The position numbers and the translations under genes were made by a program. This document shows positions 40,880 to 49,193 of a DNA stretch of 64,000 nucleotides, piece after piece (the first letter of the stretch is position 1; each line of letters opens with the position of its first letter). Below the pieces are notes generated by a model. That model had not been told where the DNA came from. It ran no database searches and saw nothing but the letters and a program-made list of their open reading frames with translations. Origin of the DNA: JAFALK01 sp036500605 (GTDB lineage: Bacteria > Pseudomonadota > Gammaproteobacteria > Burkholderiales > Burkholderiaceae_C); contig DASYBU010000020.1 in the NCBI GenBank assembly GCA_036500605.1, forward strand, positions 69,419 through 133,418, given 5' to 3'.

Positions 40880-41955
40880 TGGAAAAACCTCCGCATCGCC
40901 AAGCCACAGGCCGTCAGGTATGCGGGCGCCTCGCGCCGCAGCTTGGGTTCACGCACCGCCGAACCCAAGGACATATTCTCAAAAGGATTCACCACCATGC
41001 AAGCAAAACCGGTGAGTTCGGTCACCCGTTCCTTGAGGCCCGGCAGCGTGGCCGTACCGCCTGCCAGCATCACGTAATGCACCTTGTGATGCGGCGTGCT
41101 GGTGAAAAAATACTGCAAGGCCCGGCCGATTTCCTGCGAAAGCCCATCCACAAAAGGATTGAGCACCGTCGACTCGTAATCTTCGGGCAAATCGTTGGCG
41201 AGTTTCTTGTTTTCCGCTTCCTCAAAGGAAAACCCGTATTGCCGGGAGATCAATTGAGTGAGCTGCGAACCCCCGAAAGCCTGGTCGCGGTCGTAGAGCA
41301 TTTCATCGTCGCGCAACACTTTGAGGCTGGTGGTATCGGCACCAATCTCAAACAGGGCCACCAAGGCATCCTTGCCTTCGTTCGGCAGCGCGGCAATCAA
41401 GCGGCCCATCGCCATGCGCGAGGCATGCGATTCAATATCCAGTACAGCGGGACGAAGGCCGGCAGCCTCCGCCAAACCCTGGCGGTCCTGCACGCGATCC
41501 TTGCGGGACGCGGCAATCAGCACTTCCACATCACCGACCGAGGTCGGGCTCGGGCCAATGACGCAGAAATCCAGACTCACTTCATCAAGCGAGAACGGAA
41601 TGTATTGATTGGCCTCGACCTCAACCTGCAATTCCAGCTCTTCATCACGTAAACCCGCAGGCAACATGATTTTCTTGGTAATCACAGCAGATTGCGGCAT
41701 GGCCAGAGCCACGTCACGCGTACGGCTACCGCTCCGTGCGACAACGCGGCGCACGGCATCGGCGACTTCGTCGAATTTCTCGATCTGGCCATCGGCGATC
41801 CAACCCTTTTCAAAAGGCTCGGATGCAAACCGTTCCAGCACCATCTCGCCGGTCTTGGATTGGCTCAGTTCCACCAGCTTGACGCTGGACGAACTGATAT
41901 CCAGACCAATCATGGGCGGATGCTTGCGACCCAACAGTACATCAAGTATTCCCAT
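40876..41955 (-). CDS. pilM: Actin-like pilus protein PilM
   Basis: A 359-residue cytoplasmic protein with the FtsA/actin fold: phosphate-1 region IGLDISSSSVKLVELS, the AMPQSAVITKKIMLP strand, phosphate-2 ALFEIGADTTSLKVL, and adenosine motif YVMLAGGTATLPGL. PilM binds the PilN N-terminal peptide and connects the alignment complex with the motor. It is the first gene of the leftward pilMNOPQ unit; a sigma-70-like promoter is visible at 41996-42024. Confidence 0.95.
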   Translation of the reverse strand: MGILDVLLGRKHPPMIGLDISSSSVKLVELSQSKTGEMVLERFASEPFEKGWIADGQIEKFDEVADAVRRVVARSGSRTRDVALAMPQSAVITKKIMLPAGLRDEELELQVEVEANQYIPFSLDEVSLDFCVIGPSPTSVGDVEVLIAASRKDRVQDRQGLAEAAGLRPAVLDIESHASRMAMGRLIAALPNEGKDALVALFEIGADTTSLKVLRDDEMLYDRDQAFGGSQLTQLISRQYGFSFEEAENKKLANDLPEDYESTVLNPFVDGLSQEIGRALQYFFTSTPHHKVHYVMLAGGTATLPGLKERVTELTGFACMVVNPFENMSLGSAVREPKLRREAPAYLTACGLAMRRFFQ

Positions 41956-41995
41956 GATGCCGTTCCCCTAACGCGCATTCTTGGCGCAATGCCAA

Positions 41996-42024
41996 TTAAT
42001 AAACTACTTAAATGCTAGCAGCAA
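41996..42024 (-). promoter_or_regulatory. Sigma-70-like promoter for pilM-pilQ
   Basis: On the minus strand TTGCTG (complement of 42019-42024) and TATTAA (complement of 41996-42001) are separated by exactly 17 bases. The predicted start near 41989 leaves a ~33-base leader with AGGGGA before the pilM ATG. The -10 region lies in a short AT-rich pocket, unlike the GC-rich surroundings. Confidence 0.55.
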
Positions 42025-42078
42025 AGTCGTTGTTCCCCAAAGGATTTCGGGTCACAGCAAGTAACTTGGCGTTGCGTG

Positions 42079-42108
42079 CCATACACGAGCATTGACCATA
42101 CACGAGCA
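42079..42108. repeat. 13-bp direct repeat in the pilM-mrcA spacer
   Basis: CCATACACGAGCA occurs at 42079-42091 and again at 42096-42108, a 17-bp period with no mismatch. It lies about midway between the two divergent start codons (280-bp spacer), upstream of both promoters. It may be a tandem regulator-binding site or a slippage product. Confidence 0.6.
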
Positions 42109-42206
42109 CCGACGCAGTGCCATCTCAAAAGGGGTGCACAAAAGCACGGTCGGTCAAGCAATCGTTGCATGTGTGTCGTCCGCCCAACGCTGGCCTTGGG
42201 GCTTCC

Positions 42207-42212
42207 TATAAT
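42207..42212 (+). promoter_or_regulatory. -10 box upstream of mrcA
   Basis: A consensus TATAAT lies 24 bp before the mrcA ATG. No convincing -35 box is found at 16-18 bp, so an activator or extended contacts may be needed. The leader would be only ~17 bases long. Confidence 0.5.
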
Positions 42213-42235
42213 CCGCACACCCTACCCTCCGGCCC

Positions 42236-44620
42236 ATGAGCGAAGACAATAAAAAGACTGCGCAGCGTTCTTCAACCGAATCGCGAGCCCCCTCCCGTCA
42301 TCCTGCAGTGAACTTTGTCGGACGCGCGCTTGCGTGGCTGCTCGGCGCTGCGCTGGCTTGCGGCGTCAGTGGTCTGTTACTGCTGGCGCTGGGTTTGGCG
42401 ATGGCCTACCCCAATCTGCCGGACATCTCGGGCCTGACCGACTACCGGCCGCGCCTGCCGCTGCGGGTGCTTTCAAGCGAAGGCGAGCTGCTGGGCGAGT
42501 TTGGCGAGGAGCGCCGCAGCTACACGCCGATCAAGGAGATGCCCAAGGTCATGCAGGACGCCGTGTTGGCCATCGAGGACGCGCGCTTCTATCAGCATGG
42601 CGGCGTCGACTATCTGGGCGTGATCCGCGCCGGCCTGGCCAATGTGGGCGAATCCCGCAGCCAGGGCGCTTCCACCATCACCATGCAGGTGGCGCGCAAT
42701 TTCTATCTCTCGACCGAGAAAACCTTCACCCGCAAGATCTACGAGATCCTGCTGGCGCTGAAGATCGAGCATGCGTTGTCAAAACAACAAATCCTCGAGA
42801 TCTACATGAACCAGATCTTCCTCGGTCACCGTGCCTATGGCTTCGCGGCGGCCAGCGAGATCTACTTCGGCAAGCCCATCAAGGAGCTCTCGATTGCCGA
42901 GGCCGCGATGCTGGCAGGCCTGCCCAAGGCGCCCTCGGCCTACAACCCGATCGACAACCCGCGCCGCGCACGCATCCGCCAGCAATACATCATCGACCGG
43001 ATGTACGAGACGGGTTACATCACCGAAGAGCAGCACGACGAGGCCAAGGCCGAGAAGCTGCGCATGAAGAGCATCGTCAGGTCCCCTGCGCACGGCGAGT
43101 ATGTGGCCGAGGTCGCGCGCCAGCTGATCTTCAGCCAGTATGGCGATGCGGCATACACGCGCGGCCTGAACGTCTACCTGACGGTTCATGCGGATGAGCA
43201 GACCGCCGCCTACCACGCACTGCGTCGTGGCATCCTCGACTTCGAGCGCCGTCAGGTCTATCGCGGGCCCGAGGCCTATGTCGATTTGCCGGCGTCGCCC
43301 GGCGATCTCGACACGCGCGTTGCCGAAGCGCTCGCCGATCACCCCGCCAATGATGAGTTGCTGGCCGCCGTGGTCTTGAATGCCGACCCGAAGAAGGTCG
43401 ATGCCGTGCTGCAAAGCGGCGAGACCCTCAGCATCGTGGGTGAAGGCCTCAAGCCGGCCACCTCCGGCCTGTCCGACAAGGGCAATCCGAAGACGCGCAT
43501 CCGCCGTGGTGCGGTGATCCGCGTCGTGCAGGGGGCCGACAAGGAGGGCAAGACCACCTGGACGATCACGCAGTTGCCCGAAGTGGAAGGCGCTTTTGTG
43601 GCGATGGACCCGCGTAACGGGCAGATGCGCGCGATGGTGGGTGGCTTCGACTACGCCAAGAACAAGTTCAACCATGTGACCCAGGCCTGGCGCCAACCGG
43701 GCTCGAGCTTCAAGCCCTTCATCTACTCGGCGGCCCTGGAAAAAGGCTTCACGCCCAGCACCATCGTCAATGACGCGCCGCTGTTCTTCGATGCCGGCTC
43801 GACCGGCAGCCAGCCGTGGGAGCCCAAGAACTATGACGGCAAGTTCGAAGGCCCGATGCCGCTGCACGAGGCCTTGGCCAAGTCGAAGAACATGGTGTCG
43901 ATCCGCATTCTGGAAAGCATCGGCGTCCACTATGCGCAGGACTGGATCACGCGCTTCGGCTTTGACGCCGACAAACATCCCGCCTACCTGACGATGGCGC
44001 TCGGCGCGGGTTCGGTCACGCCGATGCAGATGGTGCAGGCCTATTCGGTGTTCGCCAATGGCGGCATGCGCGTGTCGCCGCAGTTGATCGACAAGGTGAC
44101 TGACGACCGCGGCCGCGTGCTCTACACCTCACCGAAGATCGAGGCGCCGGCTGAAGGCAATCGCGCGATTGACGCACGCAATGCCTTCATCATGGACCGA
44201 CTGCTCCAGGAAGTGGCCCGCAGCGGCACGGCCGCCAAGTCACAGGCCACGCTGAAGCGCCCAGACCTGTATGGCAAGACCGGCACCACCAATGATTCGA
44301 TGGATGCCTGGTTCGCCGGCTTCCAGCAGAGCCAGGTCGCGATCGTGTGGATCGGCTATGACCAGCCGCGCAAGCTTGGCGACCGCGAGACAGGCGGCGG
44401 CTTGGCCCTGCCCGTCTGGATCGAGTACATGCAGACCGCGCTGCGCAATGTGCCGGTGGCGGAGATCCCGCCGCCCGAGGGCGTGGTCAATGTCAACGGC
44501 GAGTGGTACTTCGACGAGTACTCGCAGAATCAGGGCGTGAAGGCGCTCACCAACGACACCGCGCCGCCGCCGCCCTCCGAAGAGGAAAAGAAGAGCATCC
44601 TCGATCTCTTCAAGCGCTGA
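42236..44620 (+). CDS. mrcA: Penicillin-binding protein 1A (bifunctional)
   Basis: This class A enzyme polymerises and crosslinks peptidoglycan. The 794-residue protein has a cytoplasmic tail, one membrane helix (~residues 35-58), the glycosyltransferase domain with catalytic Glu114 in AIEDARFYQHGG and GASTITMQVARNF, an OB-like insert, and the transpeptidase domain: SSFK (Ser490, Lys493), SKN in KSKNMVSIR, and KTGTTN near residue 681. Divergence from the pilM operon is a classic proteobacterial arrangement. The last 11 bases overlap the convergent cyaY. Confidence 0.96.
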   Translation: MSEDNKKTAQRSSTESRAPSRHPAVNFVGRALAWLLGAALACGVSGLLLLALGLAMAYPNLPDISGLTDYRPRLPLRVLSSEGELLGEFGEERRSYTPIKEMPKVMQDAVLAIEDARFYQHGGVDYLGVIRAGLANVGESRSQGASTITMQVARNFYLSTEKTFTRKIYEILLALKIEHALSKQQILEIYMNQIFLGHRAYGFAAASEIYFGKPIKELSIAEAAMLAGLPKAPSAYNPIDNPRRARIRQQYIIDRMYETGYITEEQHDEAKAEKLRMKSIVRSPAHGEYVAEVARQLIFSQYGDAAYTRGLNVYLTVHADEQTAAYHALRRGILDFERRQVYRGPEAYVDLPASPGDLDTRVAEALADHPANDELLAAVVLNADPKKVDAVLQSGETLSIVGEGLKPATSGLSDKGNPKTRIRRGAVIRVVQGADKEGKTTWTITQLPEVEGAFVAMDPRNGQMRAMVGGFDYAKNKFNHVTQAWRQPGSSFKPFIYSAALEKGFTPSTIVNDAPLFFDAGSTGSQPWEPKNYDGKFEGPMPLHEALAKSKNMVSIRILESIGVHYAQDWITRFGFDADKHPAYLTMALGAGSVTPMQMVQAYSVFANGGMRVSPQLIDKVTDDRGRVLYTSPKIEAPAEGNRAIDARNAFIMDRLLQEVARSGTAAKSQATLKRPDLYGKTGTTNDSMDAWFAGFQQSQVAIVWIGYDQPRKLGDRETGGGLALPVWIEYMQTALRNVPVAEIPPPEGVVNVNGEWYFDEYSQNQGVKALTNDTAPPPPSEEEKKSILDLFKR

Positions 44621-44957
44621 ACTGGAGCGCGAGGCCTGCCTGCGCGCTGGCCTCGCGAGCCAGCAAGGCGAAGAACTCCGTGCCCTCGCGCGTGTCGAGC
44701 CAACGGCCGTCGCGATAGGCAAAGTGATAGCCGCCGGCCTTCGACGCCAGCCACAACTCATGCAGAGGCGGCTGGGTGTTGATGATGATCTTGCTGCGGT
44801 TCGGGAAGGTCAGCTCGAGGAGGCCGCCATTGCGCTGCGTGTCGATGTCGATCAGGTCTTCGTCGAGCCAGCGATCGGCGCAGGCCTCGATGCCGGAAAG
44901 CACCGCATGCGTCTTGGCAAGGTATTCGGCGTCGGACAAGACAGTGACTGCGGACAT
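44610..44957 (-). CDS. cyaY: Frataxin homologue CyaY
   Basis: CyaY binds iron and modulates Fe-S cluster assembly. The 115-residue protein has the acidic N-terminal helix (LSDAEYLAKTHAVLSGIEAC) and the beta-sheet core with GGLLELTFPNRSKIIINTQP and HELWLASKAGGYHFAYRDG, standard for frataxins. ATG 44957 gives the family length; a longer frame upstream overlaps lptM on the other strand. Its 3' end overlaps mrcA convergently by 11 bases. Confidence 0.94.
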   Translation of the reverse strand: MSAVTVLSDAEYLAKTHAVLSGIEACADRWLDEDLIDIDTQRNGGLLELTFPNRSKIIINTQPPLHELWLASKAGGYHFAYRDGRWLDTREGTEFFALLAREASAQAGLALQFSA

Positions 44958-44975
44958 GGCGGCTAAACTTTGAGC

Positions 44976-45170
44976 ATGAAGAAAAGCAAAAGTGTATGCC
45001 TGCTGGCGCTGGCCGGCACCCTGGGCCTTCTGCTGACCCTGTCGGCCTGCGGGCAAAAAGGGCCGCTGTACCTGCCCAAGGACGGCCCGGCCAAGTCAGC
45101 CAGGTCCACCGGGGCGACGCCGGTGCCGGCTTCCTCGCCCGCCTCCGCCGCTACAAGCGCCCCTCGATGA
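44976..45170 (+). CDS. lptM: LPS translocon maturation lipoprotein LptM (YifL)
   Basis: A 64-residue lipoprotein with signal MKKSKSVCLLALAGTLGLLL and lipobox TLSAC, followed by the family signature CGQKGPLYLP, which mimics LPS binding in the LptDE translocon and promotes its assembly. The C-terminus is a low-complexity Ala/Ser/Pro tail. It diverges from cyaY by 18 bp, as usual. In related genomes lysA usually follows; here the gene instead runs into the convergent dppF with a 20-base overlap. Confidence 0.9.
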   Translation: MKKSKSVCLLALAGTLGLLLTLSACGQKGPLYLPKDGPAKSARSTGATPVPASSPASAATSAPR

Positions 45171-46143
45171 CCGCGTGGCACGCGATGCGGATGCCTTGAA
45201 ATTCCTGCATCGCGGGCCGCTCCTGTCGGCAACGCTCGTTGGCATGCGGGCAACGTGGGTGGAAGCTGCAGCCGCTCGGCGGTGACAAGGGATTGGGCAC
45301 TTCGCCCTGCACGGGCGTGCGCCGGCGGCCGCTCATATGAACGTCGGGAATGGCATCGAGCAGCATGCGCGTGTACGGGTGACGAGGCTGGGCAAAGAGC
45401 TGGCGCTTGTCGGACAGCTCCACCAGGCGCCCCAGGTACATCACACCGACCTGATCAGCCACATGCCGCACGACTGCGAGGTTATGCGAGATGAACAGAT
45501 AGGACAGGCCGCGCGCGCGTTGCAAGTCCTTCATCAGGTTCAGCACCTGCGCCTGCACGGAAACATCGAGCGCCGAAGTGGGCTCGTCGCAGACCAGGAA
45601 TTCCGGCGCCGTGGCGAGCGCGCGCGCAATCGAGATGCGCTGCCTTTGCCCACCCGAGAACTGATGCGGAAATTTGTCGGCATCAGCCGCGGCAAGACCC
45701 ACGGAAGCAAGCAGCTCGCCGACTCGCGCTCGCAGTTCGCCAGCATCGGAGATCAGACCGTGCTCGCGCAGCGGCTCGGCCACGATATCGCTCACCTTCC
45801 AGCGCGGGTTCAGCGACGCATAGGGATCCTGGAAGATCATCTGCATGCGGCGTCGCAATGCGGTCGCACCACGGCCGGCAAAGCCTTGCGCAGTGTCTTG
45901 CCCGTCAAAGCTGACCCGGCCTTCGGTGGGCGCATACAAGCCCACGAGAAGCCGCGCCACGGTGCTCTTGCCGCACCCCGACTCGCCCACCAGCGCCAGC
46001 GTCTTGCCGCGTTCGATGCTGAAACTCACCCCGTCGACCGCATGCACGAACTGGCGCGGCTTGCGCTCGATCACGCGGTTGAGCCAGGGCGGCGAGACCT
46101 CGAAGGTCTTGGCCAGGTCATGAACTTCGACCAGCAGGCTCAT
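45151..46143 (-). CDS. dppF: Peptide ABC transporter ATPase (DppF/OppF type)
   Basis: A 330-residue ATPase with Walker A GESGCGKST, Q-loop QMIFQDPYASLNPRW, signature FSGGQRQRISIARALA, and Walker B EFLVCDEPTSALD. The C-terminal oligopeptide extension with clustered cysteines (CSFHPRCPHANERC) is typical of the DppD/DppF/OppF class and can bind an Fe-S cluster in some members. It is the last gene of a minus-strand dppBCDF unit and overlaps dppD by four bases. Confidence 0.92.
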   Translation of the reverse strand: MSLLVEVHDLAKTFEVSPPWLNRVIERKPRQFVHAVDGVSFSIERGKTLALVGESGCGKSTVARLLVGLYAPTEGRVSFDGQDTAQGFAGRGATALRRRMQMIFQDPYASLNPRWKVSDIVAEPLREHGLISDAGELRARVGELLASVGLAAADADKFPHQFSGGQRQRISIARALATAPEFLVCDEPTSALDVSVQAQVLNLMKDLQRARGLSYLFISHNLAVVRHVADQVGVMYLGRLVELSDKRQLFAQPRHPYTRMLLDAIPDVHMSGRRRTPVQGEVPNPLSPPSGCSFHPRCPHANERCRQERPAMQEFQGIRIACHAVIEGRL

Positions 46144-47108
46144 GAGGTCTCCTGGTGCAGCCAGCAGGCCGCGCGGGTGCCGGCCACCGGCATCAGCTCC
46201 GGGCGTTCGTGCCGGCAGCGATCGAAGACGCGATCACAGCGCGGGTTGTAGGCACAGCCCGGCGGAATCGCGTTCAGGCGCGGCATGGCGCCATCAATCT
46301 GCGTGAGCCGCTCCACGTCTTCATCCGTCGCGGGAATCGCGCCCATCAGGCCGCGCGTGTAGGGATGGGCCGGGCGGTGAATCACCTCGGCAACCGGGCC
46401 GATCTCGGCAATCCGACCGGCGTACATCACGGCCACGCGATCGCAGGTCTCGGCAATCACCCCCATGTCGTGCGTGACCAACATGACCGCGGCGCCCTGC
46501 TCCTTGCAGATGCTCTTGAGCAAACCCACGATCTGTGCCTGGATCGACACATCCAGCGCCGTGGTCGGCTCGTCCGCGACGATCAATTGCGGCTTGGCAG
46601 CCAGCGCCAGCGCGATCACCACGCGCTGGCGCATGCCGCCAGAAAACTGATGCGGGTATTGGTCGATGCGTTGAGCAGCGGCCGGGATGCCGGTCTGCTC
46701 CAGCAGCTCGACGGCCCGCTGACGTGCCTGCTCGCGATTCAGCGTCAGATGCGTCTGAATGGTCTCGATCAACTGACGGCCCACGGTGAGGAGCGGATTC
46801 AGCGAGGTCAGCGGGTCCTGGAAGATCGCGCCGATGCGGCGGCCGCGAATCCTGCGCATCTGCTCGTAAGGCAGCTGATCGATGCGCTGACCTTCGAGAA
46901 GAATCTCGCCGCCGGCGATGCGACTGGGCGGATCGAGCAGGCCGATGATGGCGGCGCCGGTCAACGACTTTCCGGCGCCGGATTCCCCCACCACGCCGAG
47001 AATCTCACCGGGCGCGATCTCGAAGGAGATGTCGTCCAGCGCGAGCAGCGTGCCTTGGCGCGTCGGGATCTCGACGCGCAGGTTCTTGACCTCAAGCAGC
47101 GCGCTCAT
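46140..47108 (-). CDS. dppD: Peptide ABC transporter ATPase (DppD/OppD type)
   Basis: A 322-residue ATPase: Walker A GESGAGKSL, Q-loop IGAIFQDPLTSLNPLL, signature FSGGMRQRVVIALALA and Walker B LIVADEPTTALD. The C-terminal peptide-transporter extension has CAYNPRCDRVFDRC. The start at 47108 fits the MSALLEVKNLRVEI beginning; an upstream frame extension lies in dppC. It pairs with DppF as a heterodimer. Confidence 0.92.
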   Translation of the reverse strand: MSALLEVKNLRVEIPTRQGTLLALDDISFEIAPGEILGVVGESGAGKSLTGAAIIGLLDPPSRIAGGEILLEGQRIDQLPYEQMRRIRGRRIGAIFQDPLTSLNPLLTVGRQLIETIQTHLTLNREQARQRAVELLEQTGIPAAAQRIDQYPHQFSGGMRQRVVIALALAAKPQLIVADEPTTALDVSIQAQIVGLLKSICKEQGAAVMLVTHDMGVIAETCDRVAVMYAGRIAEIGPVAEVIHRPAHPYTRGLMGAIPATDEDVERLTQIDGAMPRLNAIPPGCAYNPRCDRVFDRCRHERPELMPVAGTRAACWLHQETS

Positions 47109-48016
47109 CTGAGCCTCGGGTTCAGCGCATCGCGCAGCCAATCGCCGAGCACGTTGACGGACAGTGTGATCAACACCAGCGCGAGGCTGGGCCAGATGAC
47201 GATCCACCACTCACCGGAGAACAGGAAATCATTCCCCACGCGGATCAAGGTGCCCAAGGACGGCGTGGTGGGGGGCACGCCCACACCGAGAAAGCTCAGC
47301 GTGGCCTCGATGGTGACGGCGGCCGCCACATGGATGGTGGCCAGCACCAGCACCGGGCCCATCACATTGGGCAGCACATGGCGGCTCATGATGCGCCACG
47401 GCCGCACGCCGATCACGCGTGCAGCTTGCACGTACTCCTTGTTGCGCTCGACCATCGTCGAACCTCGCACCGTGCGCGCATATTGCACCCAGCCTGACAG
47501 TGAAATCGCGAGGATCAGCACGACGAAGGCCAACATGTCCGGTGCGTTGGGGTACAGCACCTTGCCGATGCCGTCGATCAGCAGCGCCACGAGGATGGAC
47601 GGGAAGGACAACATCACATCACACACGCGCATGATCATGGCGTCCACACGGCCACCCAGAAAACCTGCGAGCAATCCCAGGCTCACACCGATCACGATCG
47701 ATAGCAAGACCGAAGCCGCCGCCACGATCAGCGAGATGCGCGAGCCATACATCAGCGCCGAGAAGATATCGCGCCCCTGATCATCGGTGCCCAGCAGGTA
47801 TTTGGCACTGCCGCCGTCCATCCATTGCGGCGGCAGACGTGCGTCCATCAGGTCCAGGGATGCCAGGTCGAAAGGGTTGTGAGGCGCCACAAAGCCCGCG
47901 AAGAGCGCGCTGAACAAGCAGATCGCAAAGACAACGGCGGCCCCGATCGCCAACGGCGAGCGTCGAAATGACCACCAGACATCGCCCTCGAAGAATCGTC
48001 GGATCGCTGCCATCAT
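47105..48016 (-). CDS. dppC: Peptide ABC transporter permease (DppC type)
   Basis: A 303-residue permease with an N-terminal OppC segment (FRRSPLAIGAAVVFAICLF), a periplasmic loop, and BPD_transp_1 helices. The EAA-type coupling loop reads EYVQAARVIGVRPWRIMSRH. Two ATGs (48016, 48013) overlap or abut the dppB stop; the frame beyond them opens with a TTG. It forms a heterodimer with DppB. Confidence 0.91.
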   Translation of the reverse strand: MMAAIRRFFEGDVWWSFRRSPLAIGAAVVFAICLFSALFAGFVAPHNPFDLASLDLMDARLPPQWMDGGSAKYLLGTDDQGRDIFSALMYGSRISLIVAAASVLLSIVIGVSLGLLAGFLGGRVDAMIMRVCDVMLSFPSILVALLIDGIGKVLYPNAPDMLAFVVLILAISLSGWVQYARTVRGSTMVERNKEYVQAARVIGVRPWRIMSRHVLPNVMGPVLVLATIHVAAAVTIEATLSFLGVGVPPTTPSLGTLIRVGNDFLFSGEWWIVIWPSLALVLITLSVNVLGDWLRDALNPRLR

Positions 48017-48993
48017 CAATGGGCCTTGGCGTCGAGACGCAAGCGCGGATCGACCGCAAAGTACAAAAGATCAACCAGCAGGTTGAGGCCGACAAAGATC
48101 AGCGAGATCAGGCAAAGGTAGGCCGCCATCACAGGGATGTCGGCAAACTCGACCGCCTGGAGGAAGAGCAGGCCCATGCCCGGCCAGTTGAACACCTTCT
48201 CGGTGATGATGGAGAAAGCGATCAGCGAGCCCAGTTGCAAGCCGGTGATCGTGATCACCGGCACCAGTGTGTTGCGCAGGGCGTGCCCAAAATACACCGC
48301 TCGATTGCTCAGGCCGCGGGCGCGCGCGAACTTGATGTAGTCGGTTCGCAGGACCTCCAGCATCTCGGCCCGCACCAGACGCATGATCAAGGCCAGCTGA
48401 AAAACCGCCAGCGTTGCGGCCGGCAGGATCAAGTGGCGCAAGCCGTCCAGCGTCAGCAAGCCGGTGCTCCAGCCCCCGAGTTGGACCACATCGCCGCGCC
48501 CGAAACTGGGCAGCCATTTGAGGCGGACAGCAAACAGCATGATCAGCAGAATACCGATCAGGAAGGTCGGCAACGACACCCCGAGCAAGGAAAGCAGCAT
48601 GCTCATCTGTGCGCTGGCGCGTCCGCGCCTGAGAGCCGCATGCACGCCCAGGGGCACACCCACGATCAAGGCCAGCACAGCCGCCATCAGGGAGAGCTCC
48701 AGCGTCGCAGGAAAGCGCTCGGCGATCAGCGAGGAGACTTTCTGCCCCTGCTTCAGGCTGATGCCGAATTCACCACGCACCGCATTGGCTGCGAAATGCG
48801 CGAACTGCACGGGAAAAGGCGAATCCAGGCCCAGGTCGCGTCGCAGCGCCTGCCGTTGCTCAGGCGTTGCATCCTGCCCCAGCATGTTGCTCACCGGATC
48901 GCCGACGAACTGGAACAGCATGAAGGCGATCAGCGCCACCGTGAGCATCACGAGACCGGCCTGGATCAGACGGCGAAAAACAAAGGCCAGCAT
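48016..48993 (-). CDS. dppB: Peptide ABC transporter permease (DppB type)
   Basis: A 325-residue permease with six predicted membrane helices, N-terminal RRLIQAGLVMLTVALIAFML, and the coupling loop DYIKFARARGLSNRAVYFGH. It is the first gene of the unit. No periplasmic binding protein gene lies on either side, so the substrate (peptides are most likely for this family) depends on a DppA-type protein elsewhere. The 125 bp between its start and the porin terminator should hold the promoter. Confidence 0.91.
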   Translation of the reverse strand: MLAFVFRRLIQAGLVMLTVALIAFMLFQFVGDPVSNMLGQDATPEQRQALRRDLGLDSPFPVQFAHFAANAVRGEFGISLKQGQKVSSLIAERFPATLELSLMAAVLALIVGVPLGVHAALRRGRASAQMSMLLSLLGVSLPTFLIGILLIMLFAVRLKWLPSFGRGDVVQLGGWSTGLLTLDGLRHLILPAATLAVFQLALIMRLVRAEMLEVLRTDYIKFARARGLSNRAVYFGHALRNTLVPVITITGLQLGSLIAFSIITEKVFNWPGMGLLFLQAVEFADIPVMAAYLCLISLIFVGLNLLVDLLYFAVDPRLRLDAKAH

Positions 48994-49118
48994 GTGTTGT
49001 GAGGATCGCTTCTGCTGAGAAGGTGCGAGGAGTCGACAGAAGCCTCAATCATGACCAAGACCGCCTCGGCCATCAAAGGGGAAAGCCCTGAGCGAGGCTC
49101 GCCACAATCCATTCGGGC

Positions 49119-49144
49119 AAAAAAAAGCCGCCCGAAGGCGGCTT
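49119..49144 (-). terminator. Intrinsic terminator of the porin gene
   Basis: On the minus strand AAGCCGCC-TTCG-GGCGGCTT forms an 8-bp stem with a stable TTCG tetraloop, followed by a run of T residues (A run at 49119-49126 on the plus strand). It lies 50 bp past the porin stop and isolates dppB from porin transcription. Confidence 0.92.
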
Positions 49145-49193
49145 CCGATCAAGTCACAAGCCCCAAGACATGCTTTGGGCTCGTTTCCTCGAT

